From Reinekea blandensis MED297 (GTDB lineage Bacteria; Pseudomonadota; Gammaproteobacteria; Pseudomonadales; Natronospirillaceae): 64,000 nt of DNA. Below, piece by piece: positions 1 to 9,044 of this stretch. The position numbers and the translations under genes are program-made. How positions within the stretch are numbered: position 1 is the stretch's first letter; the number at the start of each line of letters is the position of its first letter. Location of the stretch: positions 431,427 through 495,426 of the forward strand of contig NZ_CH724150.1 of the NCBI RefSeq assembly GCF_000153185.1, given 5' to 3'. The notes beneath the pieces are model-generated. The model ran no database searches, was not told the DNA's origin, and saw only the letters and a list, made by a program, of their open reading frames with translations.

Positions 1-472
1 TAAGTTGAAGCAGACGAGCATCGTCCTCGGCGCTGTGATGTCGAAAACCATGTTTCTCCCGCAGCGCCGCCTTGTTTTCATCCCAATGCTCCAGTTGATA
101 TTGCGACAGGATTTTTGGCAATGTTTCGAGCTTAAACAACATTTTCTGCTCAGCAACATAAAATAACAGGCTCAACCAGCCAGAATCGAATCCCCAGCCA
201 TCGGTGTATAAAATCTGACCTTCAAACAATTCGTTCAGGGCACTGGCAACAAATCGTGGTGATAGCCCTTCTTCGATCAGCGTCTCTCGTTGAATGCCAT
301 GGAGTTTTTCAGCATCAGGTTGCCAATGGGTCCAATCGTCCTCTGGCCGTATCAGCCAGTTCCGGGACTCACCATTGTCGGTCGCGACCCCGATTTCAAT
401 AGGGTAACTGCCCTTACCAAATCCAGAGGCTTCAATATCAATAATGACGGGGGGCGTCCGGTGTCGCTCCAA
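1..472 (-). CDS. 3'-5' exonuclease, DnaQ-like DEDDh fold (C-terminus cut by window edge)
   Basis: The reverse-strand reading frame runs off the left edge of the window, so only about the first 157 residues are seen. Near the N-terminus is DIEASGFG, the Asp-x-Glu metal-binding motif of DnaQ-like exonucleases. An LHGI segment, a mid-protein Asp in TDGWGFD, and HHSAEDDA, which fits the ExoIII His/Asp motif of the DEDDh class, follow. Such enzymes remove nucleotides from 3' ends of DNA or RNA; the substrate here is unknown. The start is TTG: an in-frame TGA lies five codons upstream and AAGGAAAGGATC precedes the TTG as a Shine-Dalgarno. The dsbD terminator lies just upstream. Confidence 0.8.
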   Translation of the reverse strand, partial: MERHRTPPVIIDIEASGFGKGSYPIEIGVATDNGESRNWLIRPEDDWTHWQPDAEKLHGIQRETLIEEGLSPRFVASALNELFEGQILYTDGWGFDSGWLSLLFYVAEQKMLFKLETLPKILSQYQLEHWDENKAALREKHGFRHHSAEDDARLLQL

Positions 473-508
473 GATCCTTTCCTTTCAGTTCAATTTACCG
501 TTCAGACG

Positions 509-532
509 AAAAAAAGCCCACTTGGGCTTTTT
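509..532 (-). terminator. Intrinsic terminator downstream of dsbD
   Basis: On the minus strand AAAAAGCCCA and TGGGCTTTTT form a stem with a very short AG loop, followed by a run of T. It lies between the 3' end of dsbD and the exonuclease gene, so it probably ends the redox operon transcript. Confidence 0.75.
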
Positions 533-623
533 AGAGAGTAGACAATATCGTTGATGTCGTACAAATAACAAGACTGCATTCAAAAAACATTCACATCGGT
601 GATGTTAACCAGACGTCCTTTGG

Positions 624-2318
624 TCAACTCCCGGTAAACACCTCTTCAATGAGATTAGCCGTCAGAATCTGAGGTAATATTTCAGGTACCGGAGATCCTT
701 TTTCGTAAAATGCATAAAGAGGAACGCCATCTCGGTTAAAACCAGCAATCAACTGATCAACCGATGGTGAAGGGTTTGTCCAATCCGCTTTGATCAAAAC
801 GACGTCTTCCCGTTCAACCAATGACTCAAACCGCTCTCCCGATAACGCGACGCGTTCATTCGCTTTACAGGTGATACACCAGGCCGCGGTCACATCAACA
901 AAGACCGAACGCCCTTCTGACAGAGAGGCTTGAACCAACTCAGGGCTGTATTCTTGCCATAAAGATTCCGACTGACGTTGATCGAAGACCATGAACCCGG
1001 CTGTCACCACCAACGCAACACGGACCGTACGCTTAAACCAGCGGCCACCGGTGGAACCGGCGGAACTCGATGATAACGCTGGCCACAACGCCATCGTCAG
1101 CAGAATAAGTCCGAGACCAACCTGTAAAAGCGCATTGGTTCCCTGTAACTCAATAAGCACCCAAAGAAGCCACAAAGCCGTTGCAAAGAGGGGAAACGCC
1201 ATCAACTGACGAAAGGTGGTCATCCATGCGCCGGGTTTCGGCATCCAACCTGCCAATTTCGGAATCAAGCTGATCAATAACACCGGTAAAGACAAGCCAA
1301 GCCCCATGGCGGCGAAAATCAACAAACTCACATATGCTGGCTGGAGCAAGGCGAAACCGATTGCAGAACCCATAAACGGCGCCGTGCAGGGTGTTGCCAC
1401 CACCGTCGCTAAGACACCGGTAAAAAACGACCCGGCCATACCCGACTTTTCAGTTAACCCCTGCCCGATGCCCATCATAGACTGCCCGAACTCAACGAAT
1501 CCGAACATGGTTAATGACATGACAAAAAACAACAGGACCAGAGCCGCGACAAAGTACGGAGACTGCAACTGAAAACCCCAGCCGACCCAGTCTCCGAAAT
1601 ACCGAATAAGCAGCAGCACTGAAGCTACCACTAGGAAGCTGACTACGACGCCAACCGTATAAGCCAGACCATGCAACCGAGTATGCGCAGGGGAGTCACC
1701 AAACTGAGTCATTTGCATGACTTTCAGTGACAGTACAGGAAAAACACAGGGCATAAGGTTCAGAATGAGTCCACCGATCAGGGCAAACAGTGTAGCGCTG
1801 ATCAGAGTTAACCCAACGCCCGATTCATTTGAGGCTTCGTTGAGATCAAGCGTTTCGGCACCGGACAGCTCAGAACTCAGGTCAAGCGACAAGGTTGTCG
1901 GCTCTATGGCAACCGGATTACCGTTCAAATCGAACAGCCGTTTCTGAGGCGGGTAACACAATCCAGCATCTGCACAACCCTGGTATGTCAGTTGAACAAG
2001 CTCTTCCTGAGCGCCGGATACCGCATGGCGCACTGACATGACGTCGTAAAAAACGGCCATATCTTCATCAAAATTAGGGTCGTACTTGATCAGAACATTG
2101 TCGCCAAACTGTGTAGATGTGACATCCGCTGCGCCCTGCGCTCTGATCGAATAACGGTCACGATAGAGGTAATAATCAGGCGCGATATCAAACTCGACCG
2201 TCAACGAATCCCCTACCCTCTGGACATTCACTGAAAAGGCGTCATCAACGTCCAGAAACTCGTCAGCAAACAACAGCGACGATGCGAGCATTCCGATAAA
2301 AAACCAAACTTTTCTCAT
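624..2318 (-). CDS. dsbD: Thiol:disulfide interchange protein DsbD
   Basis: This inner-membrane protein takes electrons from cytoplasmic thioredoxin and passes them to periplasmic thiol proteins. The 564 residues show a signal peptide (1-18). The N-terminal alpha domain has Cys115 and Cys121 in GCADAGLCYPP. The multi-spanning beta domain carries the membrane Cys pair in NLMPCVFP (Cys191) and ATPCTAPF (Cys311). The C-terminal thioredoxin-like gamma domain has WCITCK (Cys481, Cys484). All three redox pairs are intact and the length is normal for the family. It lies 6 bp downstream of apbE and ends the six-gene minus-strand cluster, where it could reduce apocytochrome or other exported cysteines. 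ScsB-type paralogues look similar, but the domain order is that of DsbD. Confidence 0.93.
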   Translation of the reverse strand: MRKVWFFIGMLASSLLFADEFLDVDDAFSVNVQRVGDSLTVEFDIAPDYYLYRDRYSIRAQGAADVTSTQFGDNVLIKYDPNFDEDMAVFYDVMSVRHAVSGAQEELVQLTYQGCADAGLCYPPQKRLFDLNGNPVAIEPTTLSLDLSSELSGAETLDLNEASNESGVGLTLISATLFALIGGLILNLMPCVFPVLSLKVMQMTQFGDSPAHTRLHGLAYTVGVVVSFLVVASVLLLIRYFGDWVGWGFQLQSPYFVAALVLLFFVMSLTMFGFVEFGQSMMGIGQGLTEKSGMAGSFFTGVLATVVATPCTAPFMGSAIGFALLQPAYVSLLIFAAMGLGLSLPVLLISLIPKLAGWMPKPGAWMTTFRQLMAFPLFATALWLLWVLIELQGTNALLQVGLGLILLTMALWPALSSSSAGSTGGRWFKRTVRVALVVTAGFMVFDQRQSESLWQEYSPELVQASLSEGRSVFVDVTAAWCITCKANERVALSGERFESLVEREDVVLIKADWTNPSPSVDQLIAGFNRDGVPLYAFYEKGSPVPEILPQILTANLIEEVFTGS

Positions 2319-2324
2319 GTTCTC

Positions 2325-3209
2325 TTATACCTTAATAGTGCCGCTGGCATTCAACGCCTGATCAAACGCCAAATAGGGTAAATCGACCTTCTGTAACCAA
2401 TCCAGTCCGCTTTCGCCTTTTAACATCGCGATCGAGGACATACTTCCTGCGATAATGCATTGCTCAGCGATAACACTGACTGAGCACAGACCATTCTGCG
2501 CCGGGAACCCCGTATCGGGGCGAAGCAGATGACAGTAACGCCCAGTGTCGGTTTCGATGTAACGCTCATAATCACCACTGGTGGCTAAAGCGCCCCGTTT
2601 AAGCTCAACCTTGGCGATCGCACCCGGCTCCCGCGGATGGCAAACTGCCACAGTCCATGGGGTCTGTTCAGGCTGTACATCACTCGCGGCGATATCTCCG
2701 GCCAGGTTGACCAGCCCCGGCACAGAAGCGTCACGCAAAATCTGCACCAGACGATCAACCGCAAACTCTTTAACCAGGCCACCGAGGTCGACCGCAACAC
2801 TGTCTCGAATGTTCACAGCGTTCCCGTCCCAGGCCAGTTTCGGCCAGCCTACTTTTGTCAAAGCTGCCTGCACAGCTTCCTCTTCAGGTACCTGGTTGCC
2901 AGAAAATGACCAAACCCGATGCAAAGCTCCGATCGTAAGATCAAACAGCCCATCACTGAGCTCATAGCAGTGATTGGCGAAACTCATCAAACCTTGCGTT
3001 TCTTCGTCCAGCCCAATGCCATTTAGTTCCCCTCGATTCAACCGGCAAACCAAACTGTCTTCGCGAAACCGACTGAACTTGCGCTCCAATCGCCGAACTT
3101 CGGCTTCCATGACTTGCAGCAGTGGCAATGATGACCGCTCATCAGATTGCCAAAGGCTGATTTCGCAGGGACCACCCATGGCTTTAAAGCGGTGCTGAAC
3201 TAAAGGCAT
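2325..3209 (-). CDS. apbE: FAD:protein FMN transferase (ApbE family)
   Basis: ApbE enzymes split FAD and attach FMN covalently to a Thr or Ser of exported or membrane redox proteins. Family blocks seen are FKAMGG near the N-terminus, DLTIGAL, DLGGLVKEFAVD, VNLAGDI, LATSGDYER and HLLRPDTGFP. The C-terminal block usually written as an Asp-Ala-(Leu/Ser) segment reads AGSMSSIAML, so this copy is divergent there. No signal peptide or lipobox is visible, unlike many ApbE proteins, so it may act in the cytoplasm or be exported by other means. ATG was chosen; a TTG two codons upstream is also possible. It lies between DUF3570 and dsbD, a neighbourhood in which ApbE is known to recur. Confidence 0.88.
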   Translation of the reverse strand: MPLVQHRFKAMGGPCEISLWQSDERSSLPLLQVMEAEVRRLERKFSRFREDSLVCRLNRGELNGIGLDEETQGLMSFANHCYELSDGLFDLTIGALHRVWSFSGNQVPEEEAVQAALTKVGWPKLAWDGNAVNIRDSVAVDLGGLVKEFAVDRLVQILRDASVPGLVNLAGDIAASDVQPEQTPWTVAVCHPREPGAIAKVELKRGALATSGDYERYIETDTGRYCHLLRPDTGFPAQNGLCSVSVIAEQCIIAGSMSSIAMLKGESGLDWLQKVDLPYLAFDQALNASGTIKV

Positions 3210-3220
3210 GGTCAATTACG

Positions 3221-4477
3221 TTAAAAACGATAGTCCAATCCAGTGCCAAATCTCCAGAACCCTGGTAATCCAGGGGCTTCTTCATCAAAGTTAAACCCAT
3301 AGGCCGGATTAGCAGCATAGCGCTCGGCATAGGTGTTTAACGTGAAGTTACGGAAATCAGCATTCACCCTCAGCTTGGCGGCTAAAGCACCATAATGAGA
3401 CAAACGCGGGTCACTGGAATAAAAGGTTGTAGTATCCACGGTGTAAAAGGGATCGTTCTCGTTCAGATCAGGAACCTCATAAAAATAGGCACTCGTCTGA
3501 ACGTAATATCGCAACCCGGGAACAACCTGAATATTGACGCCATTATTGGTAAAAAACGACCAGTTCGGCGCCCAGTTCTGATAGTAATCCAGGTCGATGG
3601 TGCTGGAAGCGATGCCCCAGGAATCCAAAAATAACCGATAATCGGCGTGTACGGCCGCGTTAAGATCCGGCAGGAAACGACGTGCGCCCAGCGACAGCGT
3701 TCCAACTGACCGAGTACTTGGACGAATGTCGCAAGGCACCGACTCAGCATGAGGACAATCGCGATAAGGATCCGACAGATAACCTTTTTTGTAGGTAAAA
3801 GTCGCATTCCCCTGAACCACCAGGTTCATATTAATGATTTGACCGATGCCCTCTGAGACTGAAACTTGCCATTTGCTTTCGTCATTGGCGTAATAACGTC
3901 CAGGTTCATTTGCGGCTTGGTCTTCCGACCCTTCGTCTCTCAGCGTCGTTGGGCTCATCCAATCATAACCAAAACTGAGACCGCCACTCAGTGTCGTCAT
4001 CTGATCATTAATCTGAGCCGCCCCATCGATGCCGGCGTTCAAGGCAATGTAATCACGCTCGATCGAAAAATAGGCCGCAGCACCAGCTTCGGTTGTCGCC
4101 CCGTACACACGCCCGGCGGCAGTCAAATCGTAACGCAACTCTTTAGAAGCACCGGCAAAGTGAGTATAGACCTCTTCTTCACCTTCCGGGACATAGGTGT
4201 ATACCGGCGAAGCACCGGCCATGTGTTCAAAGCTGGACTCGACAGTCACAGAATATTTGTCTTTGACGGGCATCAGCAGATGAAACTGATGCACCTGAAT
4301 GGTATAGCGTTCCTGAGCGATACCCGCATCGTCGCGGGCTGCCGGACTGTCGTCTTCCGTGTAATAGGTATAGCGGTAAGATGCTTCTGATTGTGCTGGT
4401 CCTGCCGCCGCAACACTGCTTGCCATACCCGGAATCGCCAAGGCACTGGCGGTAAGTTTCTTTAATACATCTGACAT
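3221..4477 (-). CDS. DUF3570 protein, probable outer-membrane beta-barrel
   Basis: The protein of about 418 residues begins with a signal peptide (MSDVLKKLTASALAIPG, cleavage after the AAAG region) and then has alternating hydrophobic and polar stretches rich in Tyr, Trp and Asn. It ends in WRFGTGLDYRF, a C-terminal aromatic as expected of outer-membrane barrels. The features match DUF3570, a family often encoded beside DUF4266 and ApbE. Its function is not known. An upstream in-frame start would add 32 residues but runs into the DUF4266 gene and destroys the signal peptide. AGGA sits about 10 nt before the chosen ATG. The apbE start follows within about a dozen bases. Confidence 0.85.
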   Translation of the reverse strand: MSDVLKKLTASALAIPGMASSVAAAGPAQSEASYRYTYYTEDDSPAARDDAGIAQERYTIQVHQFHLLMPVKDKYSVTVESSFEHMAGASPVYTYVPEGEEEVYTHFAGASKELRYDLTAAGRVYGATTEAGAAAYFSIERDYIALNAGIDGAAQINDQMTTLSGGLSFGYDWMSPTTLRDEGSEDQAANEPGRYYANDESKWQVSVSEGIGQIINMNLVVQGNATFTYKKGYLSDPYRDCPHAESVPCDIRPSTRSVGTLSLGARRFLPDLNAAVHADYRLFLDSWGIASSTIDLDYYQNWAPNWSFFTNNGVNIQVVPGLRYYVQTSAYFYEVPDLNENDPFYTVDTTTFYSSDPRLSHYGALAAKLRVNADFRNFTLNTYAERYAANPAYGFNFDEEAPGLPGFWRFGTGLDYRF

Positions 4478-4496
4478 GAAAAACGTTCCTGTTAAA

Positions 4497-4709
4497 TCAG
4501 TTACATCCGCAGCCGCCACCAGCGGCCGAACCACCACCAAAAGAACCCTCTTTAGCAAAGTAGACGTGTCCATCCAATGTGCTTTCCAAGGGATCTGCGG
4601 ACCAACTCATCTCGTCTTTTGCCAGGTTACCGCGCTGCCAGGGACTGACAGTAACACAACCGCTTAACAGTGAGACGGCTATCAAACCTGTTAACAATAC
4701 GTTTTTCAT
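4497..4709 (-). CDS. DUF4266 small lipoprotein
   Basis: This is a 70-residue lipoprotein. Hydrophobic residues 3-16 are followed by the lipobox LLSGC (Cys18), then TVSPWQRGNLAKD and a Gly/Ala/Ser-rich tail ending GGGCGCN. That tail, with two Cys near the end, is typical of DUF4266. The fit to the family rests on the PWQRG and LAKDEM segments. The start (MKNVLLTG) was preferred to an upstream one that would bury the signal sequence. The gene ends 19 bp before DUF3570, its usual partner. The role is unknown. The Cys-rich tail could bind metal or be kept reduced by DsbD, which is inference. Confidence 0.85.
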   Translation of the reverse strand: MKNVLLTGLIAVSLLSGCVTVSPWQRGNLAKDEMSWSADPLESTLDGHVYFAKEGSFGGGSAAGGGCGCN

Positions 4710-4737
4710 AACTACTCGTTTACTTATTACAAGACAA

Positions 4738-4756
4738 AGGCAGCCAACGGCTGCCT
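4738..4756 (-). terminator. GC-rich hairpin between the DUF1501 and DUF4266 genes
   Basis: AGGCAGCC and GGCTGCCT form an 8-bp stem with a 3-nt loop. On the minus strand TTTGTCTT follows. It sits 20 bp after the DUF1501 stop, so it may partly end transcription and lower expression of DUF4266-DUF3570-apbE-dsbD relative to the two upstream genes. Confidence 0.5.
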
Positions 4757-4775
4757 GTACTGTTTCCAAACTAAG

Positions 4776-6410
4776 TCATCCAAAAATCGGGATGTCTTCG
4801 GCCTCAATCGGAAACTCAAGCGCGAACGGATGTGTCGATATTCCCGCCTTTTTACGCAAAGCATAGTGAATATGTGACGCCGTCATTCGTGTACTGGCTA
4901 CATCAACAGGGACCAGTTCGTTTCCTTCAACTCGGATATCTTTGGCTTCCACCAGTGCATTAGTCGCATTGATTTGAGTTCCCCCGTTGACGTGATTACC
5001 CATCAACATGTAGCTGGTCACCGCCCAATGGTCTTTGCCATTGCCATCATTGTACCAAGGCGTTCGACCAAAATCAGAGCCAACGACGATCGTGGTCTGA
5101 TCCTGAATATTGTAGGCTTCAAGCGCTCGGAACAGGAAGTGCAAGTCCCTCAGAACGTCACGGATACGGAAGTAATGTCGGTTGTCGTGATCTCCATGGG
5201 TGTCGAATCCACCAAAACCCACTTGCATCGACGACGCCATTCCTGAGGAAAAGCCAGCAACCGCGTATCGCATGTGATCTCGCCGTCCGGAGTTTGAATC
5301 ATCTTTAACTTCTGCTGCCAACGAACCCGCCGGTGGATTATCCAGCTCCGCGGCTGCACCCGAAAACTCCACACCCTGTTCTCTGACGAGATAGAGCTGA
5401 TCCTGAAACTGACGACGCAACGGTAGGTTTTCTTTTTCCTTTTGCAATGCTTTGCGCTTATTTCTAGCGGTATTTAAGTAACTATCGATTGCATCGGTAT
5501 CACCGTCTGTCGGACTTGCAACGATGTTAAAAATATTTGCACTCGAAGCACCAGAGCTTGCCACCAGACCCGCAGATTGACTATTGCCACCGCCGTCAGT
5601 CATCCATGCCATCGGGCGATCCGCACCTTGCACGGCTGCGTAAAGAGCGCTGAAATCAGGGTATCCCATGGCCATGGTACCGGTGTCCGCATAGGTCGTT
5701 CCGGTGCTGTGTGAGTTAGTACGGTTGTCTACACCATTTAAAACACGCAGATTGTCCGCATGGAGACAAACGAAGGCATCGTACATGAAAAGGTTGGAGT
5801 TCATGGTGTTATCACCATTAATTGCCAGGTTTCTGTCGACCAGGTCATCCAGAATTCCAGCGGTAGCAATGTTAACCCGATCAATCTTTTCCTCAAGGAT
5901 GGCTCTCGCATTCGTTTGCACGTTCTCAACCGCGGCAGCATCCTCCAGCCAATTGGTTGAAGACGATGCCGTTAGCGTATTGCCACTGATGGTTCCGCTT
6001 AAAATCTGGCGAATATGCTGCGTCGTCAGGCCTTGATTCGCAGCACCATCATCACGATTTCCGTCCTCATCTTCCTGATTAAAGGTGCCAAGATAAGGTG
6101 CATAAGACATCTCATCAGAAATATTGGCTGAGCCAGCATAGATATCTGCCGCCTTGCGTATTGAACTGGCAGGATATCGATTCACAGGGCTGCCTGCATT
6201 GCGGGCATTAGGGTTGATATTACCCCGAATTTCATTGCCTTTTGGATTGCAAAATGTTGTAGGTTCCCAACCGCCTCCAAGATGCGCAAAAACAAAATAT
6301 TGGCCCACTGGGGTCAGATCCGCAGCCTGTGCTCGACCGGTCAAAGCGACCGGAGACACCAAAACCATACCGGAGGCACTGACCGTTTTCATAAATTCTC
6401 GACGATTCAT
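4776..6410 (-). CDS. DUF1501 family protein, Tat-exported
   Basis: The 544-residue protein starts with a twin-arginine signal (NRREFMK, residues 2-8, then a hydrophobic stretch ending GRAQA). It carries the DUF1501 landmarks HLGGGWEP, GFGGFDTHGDH, VVGSDFGRTPWYN and GKDHW. DUF1501 belongs to the alkaline phosphatase/sulfatase-like fold, though the reaction is unknown. Export by the Tat route implies folding, possibly with a cofactor, before crossing the membrane. GGAGAAC precedes the ATG. The cytochrome/DUF1588 gene lies 18 bp upstream. DUF1501 proteins are usually found beside DUF1588/DUF1549-type cytochrome proteins, so the pair probably works together in the periplasm. Confidence 0.88.
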   Translation of the reverse strand: MNRREFMKTVSASGMVLVSPVALTGRAQAADLTPVGQYFVFAHLGGGWEPTTFCNPKGNEIRGNINPNARNAGSPVNRYPASSIRKAADIYAGSANISDEMSYAPYLGTFNQEDEDGNRDDGAANQGLTTQHIRQILSGTISGNTLTASSSTNWLEDAAAVENVQTNARAILEEKIDRVNIATAGILDDLVDRNLAINGDNTMNSNLFMYDAFVCLHADNLRVLNGVDNRTNSHSTGTTYADTGTMAMGYPDFSALYAAVQGADRPMAWMTDGGGNSQSAGLVASSGASSANIFNIVASPTDGDTDAIDSYLNTARNKRKALQKEKENLPLRRQFQDQLYLVREQGVEFSGAAAELDNPPAGSLAAEVKDDSNSGRRDHMRYAVAGFSSGMASSMQVGFGGFDTHGDHDNRHYFRIRDVLRDLHFLFRALEAYNIQDQTTIVVGSDFGRTPWYNDGNGKDHWAVTSYMLMGNHVNGGTQINATNALVEAKDIRVEGNELVPVDVASTRMTASHIHYALRKKAGISTHPFALEFPIEAEDIPIFG

Positions 6411-6428
6411 AGTTCAGTTCTCCGTTAA

Positions 6429-8828
6429 TCAGCTGTAGATGAAACGATAGTCAGACAAGATGTAGGTCATAACCGCAAACCAAGCCTTGCGAACCCTAGA
6501 GTTACCGCCAGTACCACACCCAAGTGACGGATCATCTTCAAGCACATTAACAAACAGTTCGTAGGCAATATCGACCTCTTCGCTGTCAAAATCTACTTTC
6601 TGATGCAGTGCCGCTAAGTGTAAGCGCGCAATCTGCTTACGAATCACCTTTAGCTGCGCCAAGCGACCGGCCGCTGTAGGCGCGCTCAGATCGACATTTT
6701 CATCTGCAATTGTAAACAACAAACGATCTTCGATAGGTGAGTTGAACTCATTACGAACGATGTCACAGGATTCATCAACTGCCATACGCTCCGTAATCGC
6801 AGAGACGATACCACTGACGGAGTCTGAATCTTCAAATACGTCAATCGAATCTTTACCGCCGAGGAACTTACGATCGTTCAGACTGTACAGGTTCAGAGAG
6901 CCAGGGGTGTTCCAACCGCCTGAATTCAGAGCACGCAGTTTTTGGTTCAACAGTTGCGGAGGAAGATATCGAATCGACCCGACCTGTTCATACTCTTCAG
7001 AAACGCCGTCATAAAATAAGCTGTCTGAGCGGAAGTAAGCACTTTTGGTCACCGCATAGATCAAGTCTTTAATATTGAAACCACCACCAGCAAACTCACC
7101 TGCCGCACTCTGAATCAGACGCGACTGCATTTGGTAGGCCCGTCGATAGGCTTCTGGCGAATCTTCACCCGGCTGGCCTAAAATGGGCTGACCCGTCATC
7201 CCACTCACAACAATCTGGGCAATACCTTTCGGATAGGCGCCATCTGAAGCGACCTGCTCACCCAGCCATTGAAGTTCACGAGTGTTGTAGCCGTTCACGC
7301 CCCCAGATTGAAACTCACTTTTTGAAAGGCCCCAACCAATGGTGTCGTCATGATACGGGACTTCATCGGGATTACTGATGTCATAAACCCCATCGAGGTC
7401 ATAGTTTTGGAAGGCTTTTGCAACCGGATCCATAATTTCATGACACAGAATACAATCTGGGTTAGACGCAGTCGGATCATCGATACCAACGCTATTGGAA
7501 AAATCTTCAAACTCCAGGTCTTCCAACACTCGGTTCCCTTCGATCGCCAGCAAATCCTTACCAGCAAAGAACCAATAGACCATCCACGCTCGGTTACGGT
7601 GCATATTGGTCTCAGTAGCCGTGTACTTATTTAAAAGAACTTCATCGGTAATGATCCCAGAATGCGGCACTCCTCGAGTACTCGGTGTCATACTGGCATC
7701 AGTGTTGTAGTACATCTGGACTGGCTTGAGGTCACGTGGATCGTACGGAAACTCATCAAGGATATAGTTTTGTGAAACATCGCCATTGCGAGTGGGATTT
7801 TCGTAAAGCGCAACAACATCAATATAGTCAAGCAGTTCTTGCTGAGAAGACCATTCCTTCCATTCGATATCATCTGCATCGGCCAGATCCAACGCACCAT
7901 TTGAGTCATCAGAATCAGGATCGACTAATTTTACGTTTGGACCGTTATCGCCATTATTGAACGCTTCAAAGCTAAAGCGATTCACCACGGTATATTTACC
8001 AGAAACAAGTTCACGGAAGTCTCGATTATTGCGCGCAAGATACTCTACAAACAACAGCGGCTTGCGTGCCAAGGCTTCCGTAGTGAAGTATTCTAAGTAA
8101 TTGCCAGAGATATCAAGTTCGTTTTCTGAACGGAAATCATCGTCCCAGTTCAGGTCAGGCAAAATTGTATATAAGTCATTGTTCGAATCTCGGCGACGGA
8201 ACGTATTTCCGTAAAGGTTTCGGATTGAGTTTGTGCTTCCCGTATTTTCCTTACGAAAACGATCCGTCAATAACTTATCGTTGAACAAGTCTTTTAAGCG
8301 CTCATAAAAGTAATCGCTTTCCATAAACCCGTAAACGACTTGCTTCTCGCCTTCCAGGTCAGAGAGAAAGGTTTCAACTTCTTGTTCTGTCGGCAAGCGA
8401 CCCGCCAGCTCAAACGCTATCTTGTAGACAGCTTCTTCGGGATCCATCGTTCCCACGCCAGGTAGCGAGCGGGCAACGGAACCAGACGTTGAGCTGTTAA
8501 GTTCGGCCAGAACAAATGCGGCAACGTCGGCAGCGGATTGTCCTCTCATCGGATTAGCGGCACTTGGCATATCTTTTTCGATTTTTGCCACTAACGATTC
8601 TTGGGAACCACATGATGAACAGGCGATCAGGGCGCCACCAGAACCGCCATCACCATTGGGTCCGTGACAGGACGCACATTGTTCAGCATAGATTTTTTGG
8701 CCCGCCTCATGATTTCCTGAAGTGCGTTCCTCACCATCCCCATATTGTTGAGAACAGGCGCTGAGCAGAATTACCGCGCTCAGCATCCCAGCTTTTATAA
8801 CCGTCAGTAAACTACTAGAATTGAACAT
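6429..8828 (-). CDS. Cytochrome c / DUF1588-type lipoprotein
   Basis: This is a 799-residue exported protein. A lipobox LLSAC (Cys25) is followed by an N-terminal cytochrome c segment with CASCH (51-55) and a CSSC pair (70-73). A large acidic middle region precedes the DUF1588-like block HSGIITDEVLLNKYT, which leads into a second heme motif, CILCH (459-463), followed by EIMDP. The family is best known from Planctomycetes-type 'PSCyt' proteins but also occurs in marine gammaproteobacteria next to DUF1501. Two CxxCH sites suggest two c-type hemes. The acidic runs (PDSDDSN, LADADD) may bind calcium. It is first in the minus-strand operon. The substrate is unknown. Confidence 0.85.
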   Translation of the reverse strand: MFNSSSLLTVIKAGMLSAVILLSACSQQYGDGEERTSGNHEAGQKIYAEQCASCHGPNGDGGSGGALIACSSCGSQESLVAKIEKDMPSAANPMRGQSAADVAAFVLAELNSSTSGSVARSLPGVGTMDPEEAVYKIAFELAGRLPTEQEVETFLSDLEGEKQVVYGFMESDYFYERLKDLFNDKLLTDRFRKENTGSTNSIRNLYGNTFRRRDSNNDLYTILPDLNWDDDFRSENELDISGNYLEYFTTEALARKPLLFVEYLARNNRDFRELVSGKYTVVNRFSFEAFNNGDNGPNVKLVDPDSDDSNGALDLADADDIEWKEWSSQQELLDYIDVVALYENPTRNGDVSQNYILDEFPYDPRDLKPVQMYYNTDASMTPSTRGVPHSGIITDEVLLNKYTATETNMHRNRAWMVYWFFAGKDLLAIEGNRVLEDLEFEDFSNSVGIDDPTASNPDCILCHEIMDPVAKAFQNYDLDGVYDISNPDEVPYHDDTIGWGLSKSEFQSGGVNGYNTRELQWLGEQVASDGAYPKGIAQIVVSGMTGQPILGQPGEDSPEAYRRAYQMQSRLIQSAAGEFAGGGFNIKDLIYAVTKSAYFRSDSLFYDGVSEEYEQVGSIRYLPPQLLNQKLRALNSGGWNTPGSLNLYSLNDRKFLGGKDSIDVFEDSDSVSGIVSAITERMAVDESCDIVRNEFNSPIEDRLLFTIADENVDLSAPTAAGRLAQLKVIRKQIARLHLAALHQKVDFDSEEVDIAYELFVNVLEDDPSLGCGTGGNSRVRKAWFAVMTYILSDYRFIYS

Positions 8829-9044
8829 TTCTCTCTCCGAGACCCCTGATTTTGGACTTTGAGGTTCTTTTATCGGGAAAGAAAGTATCAGGTAAGCCCA
8901 ATTAAAAGCGGTGACACGTCACAATATTGATCCAGCGCAATGACTTTCTCTTTACATTGAGAGTGACTTCACAGCCTGAATCGATTAGTTTTCAGAACAG
9001 TGACAATTTTGGTCAGCAGCTGACGCAACCATATACAGGTCAAA

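Noticed and set aside
991-1572. Plus-strand frames inside dsbD
   Set aside because: They are antisense shadows of a gene whose minus-strand product is intact and well recognised.
4478-4573. 32-residue N-terminal extension of the DUF3570 protein
   Set aside because: It overlaps the DUF4266 gene and hides a clean signal peptide that follows.
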